Positions 36,552 through 47,257 of a stretch of DNA of 64,000 bases are shown here, piece by piece. The notes beneath the pieces were generated by a model, which saw nothing but the letters and a program-made list of their open reading frames with translations, searched no databases and had not been told where the DNA came from. Position 1 is the stretch's first letter; each line of letters begins with the position of its first letter. A program made the position numbers and the translations under genes. This DNA is from Pseudomonas costantinii (lineage in GTDB: Bacteria; Pseudomonadota; Gammaproteobacteria; Pseudomonadales; Pseudomonadaceae), in the NCBI RefSeq assembly GCF_001870435.1, contig NZ_MDDR01000025.1, forward strand, positions 124,001 to 188,000, in the 5' to 3' direction.

Positions 36552-37481
36552 ATGGCCAACTATCTTGATCTGACCCAACGCCGGGAAATCGAAGCCCTGG
36601 CCCAACGATTTACTGCAAAAACCGAATGGCCGACCTGGCTGTTGTTGATCGGCGTGTATGCCGGCTGGTTCGCCGTGATGCTCGGCAGCCACTGGCTGGG
36701 CCTGTGGCTGAGCACCCTGTTGCTGATTCCGCTGGTCACGCTGTGGCTGTCGGTGCAGCACGAGTTGCTCCACGGCCATCCCACCCGTTCCCTTCTTTTG
36801 AACAAGCTGCTCGGCTACGCCCCATTTGCCGTGTGGTACCCCTACACCCTGTACCGTGACAGCCACCTGTTGCACCACAACGACGAAGACCTGACCCTGC
36901 CGGGCATCGACCCGGAAAGCCGCTACCTGAACCAACACCAATGGGACAACAGCTCGCTGTTCGAACGAGGTGTGCATTGGCTGACCAAAACCGTGCTTGG
37001 CCGTTTCCTGTTGTCGGCACCGCTGGCGATAGGGCAACTGGCTCGCCATGAGTGCCAACGCCTGCCCCAGGTATGGCCGATGTGGCTGGCCCATGGTGCC
37101 GTAACTATTCTGATGCTGAGTTTTATCGCCCACTACAGCGTATTGCCGGTGTGGCATTACCTGCTGCTGGTCAGCGTGCCGGCCTTGTCCCTGGCGTCGA
37201 TCCGTTCCTACTATGAGCACCGCCCGCATCCACAGCCGGAACAGCGCACTGTGCTCAATGAAGCCTCCTGGCCGTGGACCTGGCTGTTTCTGAACAACAA
37301 CCTGCACTTGGTGCACCACGACTTGCCGAAACTGCCCTGGTATTTACTGCCAACGGTCTATCGCGCTCGCCGCGAACAATGGGTCGCGCGTAGCGGTGGT
37401 TTTCTGGTGCAGGGTTATGGGCAGTTGATCAGCCGCCACGGCCTCAAGGCCATCGACAGCCCCCGGCACCCTTTTGCGTGA
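36552..37481 (+). CDS. Membrane fatty-acid desaturase
   Basis: Integral-membrane di-iron desaturase/hydroxylase, about 309 aa. Three histidine boxes are present: HELLHGH (70-76), HLLHHN (105-110) and HLVHHD (about 261), between hydrophobic helices. The substrate could be a fatty acyl chain or another lipid. Start uncertain: ATG 36552 opens a family-like MANYLDLTQRREIEALAQRF, while ATG 36516 would add 12 residues; neither has a strong ribosome site. The next gene begins 9 bp after its stop. The conserved 27-bp motif lies upstream. Confidence 0.85.
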   Translation: MANYLDLTQRREIEALAQRFTAKTEWPTWLLLIGVYAGWFAVMLGSHWLGLWLSTLLLIPLVTLWLSVQHELLHGHPTRSLLLNKLLGYAPFAVWYPYTLYRDSHLLHHNDEDLTLPGIDPESRYLNQHQWDNSSLFERGVHWLTKTVLGRFLLSAPLAIGQLARHECQRLPQVWPMWLAHGAVTILMLSFIAHYSVLPVWHYLLLVSVPALSLASIRSYYEHRPHPQPEQRTVLNEASWPWTWLFLNNNLHLVHHDLPKLPWYLLPTVYRARREQWVARSGGFLVQGYGQLISRHGLKAIDSPRHPFA

Positions 37482-37490
37482 GAGACGACC

Positions 37491-38282
37491 ATGAGTGATC
37501 ACTACGCTGAGCTGCTGATGTACGTGGCGCCGGAGCAAGTACAGCAGGCTAACCAACAGTGGTTGGCGCGTATTTTTGAACGCTTGAACCTGCGCCGCCG
37601 CGACGCCGGCCATCTTGACCTGCTCGGCCTGTGGCTCGCCCCCGAACTGCTGGTCACCCAAACGTGTGGCTACCCGCTGATGACCCAACTGCGTGGCCAA
37701 GTGCGCGTGATCGGTCGCCCACGCTACGAGCTGGCCCACAGTAGTAACGGCGAGCATTGCAGCCTGTTGCTGGCCCACGACGACAACCCGCGCACCACAC
37801 TGGCAGATTTCTACAACAGCCGCGGCGTGATCAACGGCCACGACTCCAACAGCGGCATGAACCTGCTGCGCGAGCGCCTCGCACCGTTGCAGCGCGACGG
37901 CCGTTTCTTCGCCAGCGTCGATATCAGCGGCGCCCACCGCGAAAGCCTGCGGTGGCTGCGGGAAAAGCGCGCCGACCTCGCCGCCATCGACAGCGTCACC
38001 TACGACTACCTTGCGCGTTTCTCCCCGCAAGAAGTGGCGGGGCTGCGCATTGTCAGCCACAGCGCGCCGAGCCCGACGTTGCCGTATATCGGTTCGCTGG
38101 GTTTGAGTGATGAGGGCCTGAAGCAGATTCGCGAGGCGATGAACCTGGCGTTGCAGGATTTGTCGCAGGTGGTTGAGACGTTGGGTATACAAGAAGTCCT
38201 CCCGGCCAATGAAGACGACTACCACGTGTTGCTGGATTACCAGCAACGAGCCGTCAGCGCCGGTTATCCGATACTTCAATAA
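37491..38282 (+). CDS. PhnD-like binding-protein fold, no signal peptide
   Basis: Protein of 263 aa with the fold of phosphate/phosphonate (PhnD) periplasmic binding proteins: LRGQVRVIGRPRY, DFYNSRGVINGHDSNSGMN and the later AAIDSVTYDYLARF are diagnostic. It starts MSDHYAELLMYVAP with no leader, so it should be cytosolic and probably acts as a ligand sensor or carrier rather than an import component. It is coupled to the desaturase gene. No permease or ATPase nearby. Function unknown. Confidence 0.75.
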   Translation: MSDHYAELLMYVAPEQVQQANQQWLARIFERLNLRRRDAGHLDLLGLWLAPELLVTQTCGYPLMTQLRGQVRVIGRPRYELAHSSNGEHCSLLLAHDDNPRTTLADFYNSRGVINGHDSNSGMNLLRERLAPLQRDGRFFASVDISGAHRESLRWLREKRADLAAIDSVTYDYLARFSPQEVAGLRIVSHSAPSPTLPYIGSLGLSDEGLKQIREAMNLALQDLSQVVETLGIQEVLPANEDDYHVLLDYQQRAVSAGYPILQ

Positions 38283-38390
38283 GGTTATATAAAAATACCT
38301 TTTAAATATTATTAAAGAATAAGCAGCCTTGCTAGGATCGCTCCACCGGAACACCGGACATAACGCGCAACCTACTCAGATGGAGCCACT

Positions 38391-38915
38391 ATGTCCGGCG
38401 CCGACACTTCTCACAGCGATTACGTGGGCGGATTGTTCCGCAGTCATTACGACTGGCTGTGCAGCCGTTTGCACCGCCACCTCGACTCCCGCGCGCACGC
38501 CGAAGACATCGCCGCCGACACCTTTGTCCAGCTCCTGAGTTCACCGGGACTGAGCGCGTCTGGGGTAGCGCCGATTCGTCAGCCCCGTGCCTTGCTCACC
38601 ACCATCGCCCAGCGTTTGATGTACCAGCTGTGGCGCCGCCGTGACCTGGAGCGCGCCTACCTCGATGCACTGAGCAACGACGAGATGGCCACCGCGCCGT
38701 CCCCTGAAGACCTGGCGCAAATGCTCGAAGCCCTGCAAGCCATCGACCAGTTGCTCGACGGCTTGCCGGCCAAGGTCAAGGCGACGTTCCTGTTATCCCA
38801 ACTCAATGGCCTGACCTACCCGCAAATCGCCGCCGAACTGGGCATCTCCCAGCGCTCGGTCAGCGACTACATGGCTCGCGCGCTCAACCGATGCCTGCGG
38901 CTGTGCCTGGAATGA
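38391..38915 (+). CDS. ECF sigma factor (FecI family)
   Basis: RNA polymerase sigma factor of 174 aa with region 2 (FRSHYDWLCSRLHRHLDSRAHAEDIAADTF) and region 4 (LPAKVKATFLLSQLNGLTYP, then IAAELGISQRSVSDYMARAL). It belongs to the iron-starvation FecI group that pairs with FecR and a TonB receptor, as here. Its stop overlaps the fecR-like start by 4 bp (ATGA). The upstream region is AT-rich, but I see no good Fur box, so control by iron is not evident. Confidence 0.9.
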   Translation: MSGADTSHSDYVGGLFRSHYDWLCSRLHRHLDSRAHAEDIAADTFVQLLSSPGLSASGVAPIRQPRALLTTIAQRLMYQLWRRRDLERAYLDALSNDEMATAPSPEDLAQMLEALQAIDQLLDGLPAKVKATFLLSQLNGLTYPQIAAELGISQRSVSDYMARALNRCLRLCLE

Positions 38916-39850
38916 GCGACGAACTGATCGAGAGCGCCACGCGCTGGTACGTGCTGCTGCGCTCGGGCCAGGCCAATGCGTCGGATTGGCAGCGTTATCA
39001 CCAGTGGCGTGCGGCCGACCCTCGTCATGATGCTTTGTGTCAGCAATTGGAAATGCGCCTTGGTGTATTTCAGGTTCCTCAGGCGCAGGGCGTGAGCGGC
39101 AAAGTGCTGCAGCAGGCACTGGATGCGCCTTCCAGTCGTCGTCATGTGCTGCAGATCGCTTTGATGGGGGCCGGTGTGGCGTTGGGTGCCGCTTTGTTGG
39201 CCAAGCCCGTGGGCTTATCGGAGCTGACGGCGGATATCCGTACCGGCATCGGTGAGCGCCGCACCGTCACCTTGGCCGATGGCAGCGAATTGCTGCTCAA
39301 CGCGCAAAGCGCGGCAGATATTCAGTTCAACCCGCAACAGCGCCTGGTACGCCTGCGCGAAGGCGAGTTGCTGGCCAAGGTCGCCAGCGATCGCAGTCGA
39401 CCGTTTCTGATCCAGACCGACCAGGCGCGGCTGCGCGCCTACGGCAACCGCTTTTTGGTGCGTGAACGGGAAGGGCAGGGCCAAGTCGTCGCGCTTAACG
39501 GTGCCGTGGAAATCGACAGCCGCAACGGTGAACGCCTGCAACTTGCCGCCGGCCATGAAGTGCATTACGACCGCGCCGGCTTCGGCCCGGTGCAAGCCAG
39601 CTCTTCTGGTGCCACTGCCTGGATCGACGGCTTCCTGCAAGTGCGCGACCGCCCGCTGGCTGAAGTGATCGATGCGTTGCGCCCTTATCACAATGGCGTG
39701 CTGCGCCTGGACCCAGCCGTGGCCGGGTTGCGCGTCAGTGGCCTGTATCGCCTCGACAACCCCCAGCAAATCCTCGACACCCTGGCGCGCACCTTGCCCA
39801 TCCACATCACCCGACGCACCGGCTTGTGGGTGACCGTCAGTGCCACGTGA
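38912..39850 (+). CDS. FecR-family anti-sigma/signal-transducing protein
   Basis: Inner-membrane regulator, 312 aa, relaying the receptor signal to the ECF sigma factor. N-terminal DUF4880 domain (ESATRWYVLLRSGQANASDW), then SSRRHVLQ and one TM helix at about 78-97; FecR proteins of pseudomonads often use such an RR leader. Periplasmic FecR domain (RTVTLADGSELLLNAQSAAD) and a C-terminal STN-like region (LQVRDRPLAEVIDALRPYHN) follow. Start MSDELIES overlaps the sigma stop. Its end is followed by a family-B repeat. Confidence 0.9.
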   Translation: MSDELIESATRWYVLLRSGQANASDWQRYHQWRAADPRHDALCQQLEMRLGVFQVPQAQGVSGKVLQQALDAPSSRRHVLQIALMGAGVALGAALLAKPVGLSELTADIRTGIGERRTVTLADGSELLLNAQSAADIQFNPQQRLVRLREGELLAKVASDRSRPFLIQTDQARLRAYGNRFLVREREGQGQVVALNGAVEIDSRNGERLQLAAGHEVHYDRAGFGPVQASSSGATAWIDGFLQVRDRPLAEVIDALRPYHNGVLRLDPAVAGLRVSGLYRLDNPQQILDTLARTLPIHITRRTGLWVTVSAT

Positions 39851-39865
39851 GCCACAGATGAACGT

Positions 39866-39974
39866 GCGTAGCAGCTGTCGAGCTTTAGTGAGGCTGCGTA
39901 GGGGCCACCTCGCTGTATCTGTTAGACCCAGTCGCCTGCATCGCAGCCTCGCTAAAGCTCGACAGCTCCTACGG
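39866..39974. repeat. Palindromic intergenic repeat, family B (copy 2)
   Basis: CGTAGCAGCTGTCGAGCTTT ... AAAGCTCGACAGCTCCTACG, sharing GAGGCTGCG / CGCAGCCTC inner arms with 25122-25249. It separates the fecR-like gene from the receptor gene, so the receptor probably has its own promoter. Confidence 0.85.
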
Positions 39975-39997
39975 GGAGTTGGGCGTTCTAAGGACAT

Positions 39998-40024
39998 AAC
40001 CAAACGATCTGCAAGTTTTCCTCC
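39998..40024 (+). promoter_or_regulatory. Conserved 26-bp upstream motif (TonB receptor copy)
   Basis: AACCAAACGATCTGCAAG then TTTTCCTCC, second copy of the block at 36484-36510. It lies about 70 bp before the receptor start, downstream of the family-B repeat. Confidence 0.5.
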
Positions 40025-40094
40025 CGCCATCCCACATCACTCCCGTAAGCGCTGCGGGGAGCAGCGTTCTCGAGTTTCCTTGGGGGGAGCCAAC

Positions 40095-42737
<2,643 letters not shown>

Positions 42738-42824
42738 GAAAACTTGAAGAACACACCGGTCCAGTGTGGGAGAGGCGGTGCCCACTTTGGATCTGCTTGG
42801 AACCGAATCACCAAGAGGCTACAC

Positions 42825-43838
42825 ATGAAAACAATTAAAAACCTGCTCGGTGGCTCGCTGCTGGCACTGACCATCCTGGCCCAACCAGCCCCCGCCGCCG
42901 AGGCGGTCAAACCGATCCACTTCGGTGACATCACTTGGGAAAGCGGCAGCCTGATCACCGAAGTGCTGCGCCTGATCGTCGAGAAAGGCTACGGCCTGCC
43001 CACTGACACCTTGCCCGGCAGCACCGTGAGCCTGGAAGCCGCCCTGGCCAAGGACGACATCCAGGTGATCGGCGAAGAGTGGGCCGGGCGCAGTCCCGCG
43101 TGGGTCAAGGCCGAGAGCGAAGGCAAAGTGTTTGGCCTGGGCGACACGGTCAAGGGCGCCACCGAAGGCTGGTGGGTACCCGAATATGTGATCAAGGGCG
43201 ACGCGACACGCGGCATTAAACCCTTGGCGCCAGACCTGAAATCGGTGGCTGATCTGGCGCGCTACAAGGACGTGTTCCGCGACCCTGAAGACCCCACCAA
43301 AGGCCGTTTCCTCAACAGCCCCACTGGCTGGACTTCGGAAATCGTCAACAGTCAGAAACTCAAGGCTTACACACTGACCGACAGCTTCGTCAACTTCCGC
43401 ACCGGCTCCGGCGCGGCGCTGGATGCTGAAGTGGCGTCGTCGATCCGACGCGGCAAACCGGTGCTGTTCTACTACTGGTCGCCGACCCCGCTGCTGGGCC
43501 GCTTCAAGTTGATCAAACTGGAAGAGCCGCCGTTTAACGCAGAAGCCTGGAAAACCTTGTCCGACGCGAAAAACCCTAACCCGCAAGGCACTCGCTCGAT
43601 GCCTGCGCGCTTGGCAATTGGCGTGTCTGCACCGTTTAAGGCGCAGTACCCGCAACTGGTGAGCTTCTTTGAAAAAGTCGACCTGCCGATCGACCTGCTC
43701 AACGGCATCCTCGGTGAAATGAGCGAGAAGCGTCAGCCACCACGCCAAGTGGCTGAAGCGTTCCTCAAAGAGCAGCCGCAGGTTTGGCAGCAGTGGGTGC
43801 CGGCGGATGTGGCGGCCAAGGTCAAGGGAGCGCTCTGA
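42825..43838 (+). CDS. Periplasmic binding protein of the glycine-betaine (OpuAC/ProX) family
   Basis: SBP of 337 aa with a Sec signal peptide (MKTIKNLLGGSLLALTILAQ, cut after PAPA-AEA). The OpuAC fold is seen from IHFGDITWESGSLITEVLRL through IGEEWAGRSPAW, TEGWWVPEYV and FYYWSPTPLLG; the Trp/Tyr-rich sites could form the aromatic cage that binds quaternary amines. No cognate permease or ATPase nearby, so it must share or borrow one. The start sits 87 bp after the receptor stop, and its TGA overlaps the next ATG by one base. Confidence 0.85.
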   Translation: MKTIKNLLGGSLLALTILAQPAPAAEAVKPIHFGDITWESGSLITEVLRLIVEKGYGLPTDTLPGSTVSLEAALAKDDIQVIGEEWAGRSPAWVKAESEGKVFGLGDTVKGATEGWWVPEYVIKGDATRGIKPLAPDLKSVADLARYKDVFRDPEDPTKGRFLNSPTGWTSEIVNSQKLKAYTLTDSFVNFRTGSGAALDAEVASSIRRGKPVLFYYWSPTPLLGRFKLIKLEEPPFNAEAWKTLSDAKNPNPQGTRSMPARLAIGVSAPFKAQYPQLVSFFEKVDLPIDLLNGILGEMSEKRQPPRQVAEAFLKEQPQVWQQWVPADVAAKVKGAL

Positions 43839-44764
43839 TGCTGAAATTTATTGCTGGCGCTGTTCTGTCGATGGTCGCAGGCCACGTGCTGGCGGCCGAA
43901 CCTTCCACCTTGCGCATCGGCTACCAGAAAAGCTCGGTGAGCATGGTGCTGGCCCGTGAGCACAAGCTCTTCGAAGAGGGGCTGCCCGGCACTCAGGTGC
44001 AGTGGATCGAATTCCTCGGCGGCCCGCCGCTGATCGAAGCGCTGAATGGCGGCAGCCTGGACATCGGCAATATCGGCGACATCCCGCCGATCTTCGCCCA
44101 GGCCGCCGGTATCGACTTGCAGTACATCGCCGTCGAGCCTAACGAAGGCAAAACCGAAGCGGTGTTGGTGCCCAAAAACAGCCCCGTGCAAACCGTGGCT
44201 GAACTCAAGGGCAAGCGCGTGGCGCTGCTCAAGGGCTCCAGCGCCCACAACCTGTTCCTCAAAAGCCTGCTGCGCGCCGGCTTGCAGTGGAAGGATGTAG
44301 ACGTGGTGTACCTGTCGCCGTCCGACGGGCGTGCCGCGTTTGAACAAGGCAAGGTGGACGCCTGGGTGGTGTGGGACCCGTACTACTCGGCCGCCGTGGT
44401 CGACGGTTCTGCACGCTTGCTGGGGGATGGCCAAGGCCTCAACCCCGCGGGCAGTTTCTTCGTCGCCAGCAGCCCATTTGCCAAGCAACACCCGCACGCC
44501 ATTGCCGCGATTATCAAGACCCTGGGCAAGGCACAGCGCCTGTCCCTCGACCAACCCGAGGAAAGCATCGCGCTGATGGCCAAGACCCTGGGGCTGCAAC
44601 CGGCGGTGGTGAAAAGCTACTTCGAACACCGCTCACCCGCACCGATTCGCCCGCTGGAAGCCATCGACATTGCCAACCAACAACGCACCGCCGACCTGTT
44701 TTTCGCCAACGGCCTGATCCCGAAAAAGGTCGATGTGCAGCAGATCGTGTTCAAGGCCCCGTAA
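43838..44764 (+). CDS. Periplasmic binding protein of the aliphatic-sulfonate (SsuA) family
   Basis: SBP of 308 aa with a signal peptide (MLKFIAGAVLSMVAGHVLA-AEP). The mature start LRIGYQKSSVSMVLAREHKL, then LNGGSLDIGNIGDIPPIFAQ and GKVDAWVVWDPYYSAAV, is the SsuA/NrtA/TauA signature. Ligand may be a sulfonate or another organic acid. It overlaps the betaine-type SBP gene by one base, which strongly suggests that the two act together. Again no SsuB/SsuC in the window. Confidence 0.87.
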   Translation: MLKFIAGAVLSMVAGHVLAAEPSTLRIGYQKSSVSMVLAREHKLFEEGLPGTQVQWIEFLGGPPLIEALNGGSLDIGNIGDIPPIFAQAAGIDLQYIAVEPNEGKTEAVLVPKNSPVQTVAELKGKRVALLKGSSAHNLFLKSLLRAGLQWKDVDVVYLSPSDGRAAFEQGKVDAWVVWDPYYSAAVVDGSARLLGDGQGLNPAGSFFVASSPFAKQHPHAIAAIIKTLGKAQRLSLDQPEESIALMAKTLGLQPAVVKSYFEHRSPAPIRPLEAIDIANQQRTADLFFANGLIPKKVDVQQIVFKAP

Positions 44765-44783
44765 CCCCATCAGTGAGCAGACC

Positions 44784-45788
44784 ATGCAACCGATCTACAT
44801 CGACTTTCTCAACGGCCTGGACATCGAAGAACTGGGCTTAAGCAACGACGAAATCCTCACCGCGATTGAAGCCAGCCTGGCTATCCAGGGCCGGGGCGAG
44901 GCGGTGATTGAGCCGCGCACCCATCTGATTCCTGGCGGTGAAATCAACGGTCACTTCAACGTGTTGCGCGGTGTGCTCGGCGGCGATATCGGCTACGCCG
45001 GGGTCAAGGTCGTGGGGGACTTTGTCGACAACTACCGCAAGGGGTTGCCATCTGAACTGGCCATTCTCAACCTGCTGGACCCGGCCACGGGCATTCCCAA
45101 GGCCATCCTCGACGCTTCGGCGATCACCGATATGCGCACCGGCGCGGTCACCGCCATCGGCGCCAAATACCTGGCCCGGCCCGACAGTAAAGTGCTGGCG
45201 CACATCGGCGCGCGCGGCACCGCTTACTGGAACGTGCGGCTGCTGGACCACCTGTTCGACTTCGAGGAAATCCGCGTGCACTCGCGCCGCAGCGAAAGCC
45301 GCGAAGCCTTCGCCGAACGCCTGCGCCGCGACCTTGGCAAACCGGTGATTGTCACCGACGACTGGGAATCCACCGTGCGCGGCGCCGATATCGTGGTCGA
45401 GGCCTCGCGCCTGGATCAGCCCGCGCCGTTGTTGCGCACCGACTGGATCAAGCCCGGCGCCTTTGTGGTGCCCTACGGCACCATGAGCGCGGTGGAATTG
45501 TCGCTGACCGACATCATGAGCAAGCTGGTGGTGGACGATTGGGGGCAATGCAAAGGCGGTCTGTTTGGCGCATTGCGCGCCCATGTCGACGCCGGAAAGC
45601 TCAGTGCCGAGACCCTGCATGCCGAGCTTGGGCAGATTGTCGCCGGCTTGAAAAGCGGTCGGGAAAACCCGCAAGAAACCATCCTGTTCTGGCACCGAGG
45701 CTTGAGCCTCAGTGATATCGCTCTGGGCCATGCGCTGCTGGAGAAAGCCAAGCGCTCAGGTGTTGGGCAGCGGTTGCGTTGGGCATGA
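44784..45788 (+). CDS. Ornithine-cyclodeaminase/mu-crystallin-family oxidoreductase
   Basis: NAD(P)-dependent enzyme of 334 aa. The OCD fold is clear: FNVLRGVLGGDIGYAGVKVV, TDMRTGAVTAIGAKYLARPD and KPGAFVVPYGTMSAVELS. The nucleotide-binding loop reads HIGARGTAYWN instead of the more usual GxGxQA, suggesting a distinct subgroup. OCD-family members include proline-forming deaminases, alanine and lysine dehydrogenases and ketimine reductases, so the reaction is open. It lies 19 bp after the SsuA-like gene and its stop overlaps the lyase start (ATGA). Confidence 0.82.
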   Translation: MQPIYIDFLNGLDIEELGLSNDEILTAIEASLAIQGRGEAVIEPRTHLIPGGEINGHFNVLRGVLGGDIGYAGVKVVGDFVDNYRKGLPSELAILNLLDPATGIPKAILDASAITDMRTGAVTAIGAKYLARPDSKVLAHIGARGTAYWNVRLLDHLFDFEEIRVHSRRSESREAFAERLRRDLGKPVIVTDDWESTVRGADIVVEASRLDQPAPLLRTDWIKPGAFVVPYGTMSAVELSLTDIMSKLVVDDWGQCKGGLFGALRAHVDAGKLSAETLHAELGQIVAGLKSGRENPQETILFWHRGLSLSDIALGHALLEKAKRSGVGQRLRWA

Positions 45789-47179
45789 TTCATTTCGATC
45801 CCCAAGGCCTGACACTCGCGGATTTGCTGGCGATTGCCCGCCAGGAAGCACCGACGGACTTCACCGCGCAGGCCCGCCAACGCATCGATGAAGGCCACCA
45901 GTTGCTGGTGAAGCTCGCGGCTGAAGGCACGCCGATTTATGGCGTCACCACCGGCCTCGGGGCGGCGGTGGATACGCCGGTGGTGCCAGTGCAGGCGAGC
46001 ATTCCGTTGGGGCGTGCAGTGGGCGTTGGGCGTTTGGCGAATCGACAGGAGCTGCGCGCGATCACGGCTGCACGCTTGGCGGGGTTGGCCCAGGGCCGTT
46101 CGGGCATTTCGCCGAGAGCGGCGGATGCGTTGTTGGCGTTGCTCAACGCAGGCACAGAACCGCCAGTGCCGCTGCTCGGCTCATTGGGTGAGAGTGACCT
46201 GGCACCGTTGGCACACCTGAGTTTGGCGTTGTCCGTACCATTAAGCGGCAAAGATGGCCTGGCGCTGGTGTCGGCGAATTCGGCGAGTGTCGGTCTCGGC
46301 GCGTTGCTGGTGGCCGAGGCGCAGCAGGTGTTGGACGCTTTGTTGGCGGCGCTGGCGTTATCGTGCGAAGGCTATCGAGCCAATCTCAGTCCCTTTCAGC
46401 CGTGGGCTTCACGCTTGCGGCCGGCGCCTGGGCAAACCAAACAATCGGCGGCGCTGTTGCAACTGCTTGAGGGCGGTGAATTGGCGGACGGCCCACGCCG
46501 CTTGCAGGACCCGTTGAGCTTCCGCTGTGCCACGGTAGTTCAGGGCGCAGCGCAACAGGCGTTGCAACAGCTGCATGAATTGGTCGAGTTGGAGTTGCGC
46601 AGTGGTGCGGATAACCCGGCGTTGATCAGCGAAGAATCATTGGTATTGGCCACGGCCAATTTCGACAGCACGCATCTGGCGCTGGCCGCCGAAGGGTTGG
46701 GCTTGGCACTCAATCGAGTTGCCGCGTGCAGTGCGGAGAGAATTGCCAAGTTGCTATCGCCAGCCTCCAGCGATTTGCCGCGCTTTCTGATCACCCAACC
46801 GGGTCATGTCGGGATGGCTGCCTTACAGCGCACGAGCTCGGCGTTGGTCGCGGAAATCGGCCATTTGGCCAACCCGTTGCCGGCAGTGAGCGTGCCGGTG
46901 GCAGATCGTGTGGAAGACTACGCCGGACAGGCTCTGGCGGTGGTCGACAAGACCCGTCGTTTGGCCGAGCGGGTGTTGTGGCTGGTCAGCATTGAACTGA
47001 TCGTCGCCGCGCAAGCGGTGGATCTGCGCGGTGCGCTGCGATTGGGGCAGGGCGTTCGGCAGGTTCATAACTTCGTGCGCAGCCAGGTCGCCTATCTGGA
47101 CCAGGATCGCTCAGGCTCGGTGGATGTGTTGGCGCTGAGCGCTTTCATCACCGATGGCCACCTGAAACCCATTCTTTAA
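45785..47179 (+). CDS. Histidine-ammonia-lyase-like protein lacking the ASG (MIO) triad
   Basis: Cytosolic protein of 464 aa, about the length of HutH minus a short segment. The catalytic-Tyr motif is present as IYGVTTGLG (Tyr52). Where HutH has GASGDLAPLAH, this protein has GESDLAPLAH (135-144): one residue is missing and the Ala-Ser-Gly that forms the MIO cofactor is gone. QDxYSxRC is QDPLSFRC (Tyr to Leu). So it may be a MIO-independent lyase, possibly eliminating an amine other than ammonia; ergothionase is such a relative as I recall. Last gene of the cluster, overlapping the OCD stop by 4 bp. Earlier in-frame TTG 45779 has no ribosome site. Confidence 0.8.
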   Translation: MIHFDPQGLTLADLLAIARQEAPTDFTAQARQRIDEGHQLLVKLAAEGTPIYGVTTGLGAAVDTPVVPVQASIPLGRAVGVGRLANRQELRAITAARLAGLAQGRSGISPRAADALLALLNAGTEPPVPLLGSLGESDLAPLAHLSLALSVPLSGKDGLALVSANSASVGLGALLVAEAQQVLDALLAALALSCEGYRANLSPFQPWASRLRPAPGQTKQSAALLQLLEGGELADGPRRLQDPLSFRCATVVQGAAQQALQQLHELVELELRSGADNPALISEESLVLATANFDSTHLALAAEGLGLALNRVAACSAERIAKLLSPASSDLPRFLITQPGHVGMAALQRTSSALVAEIGHLANPLPAVSVPVADRVEDYAGQALAVVDKTRRLAERVLWLVSIELIVAAQAVDLRGALRLGQGVRQVHNFVRSQVAYLDQDRSGSVDVLALSAFITDGHLKPIL

Positions 47180-47193
47180 GTCGATCAAGATCA

Positions 47194-47240
47194 AATGTGG
47201 GAGCGAGCAAGTCGAGTCGTCGCACCGCCCCTCCCACATG
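47194..47240. repeat. Degenerate family-C palindrome
   Basis: AATGTGGGAGCGAGCAAGTC ... GCCCCTCCCACATG between the convergent lyase and GST genes. Arms match only at the outer GTGGGAG / CTCCCAC. Confidence 0.7.
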
Positions 47241-47257
47241 TTTAACTGCATTTCAGG

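Noticed and set aside
38283-38390. Possible Fur box upstream of the ECF sigma gene
   Set aside because: AT-rich but no match to the GATAATGATWATC pattern that I could defend.
39840-40094. Extension of the TonB receptor to 965 aa
   Set aside because: The extra 85 residues read through the family-B repeat and precede a clear signal peptide with its own ribosome site at the GTG.
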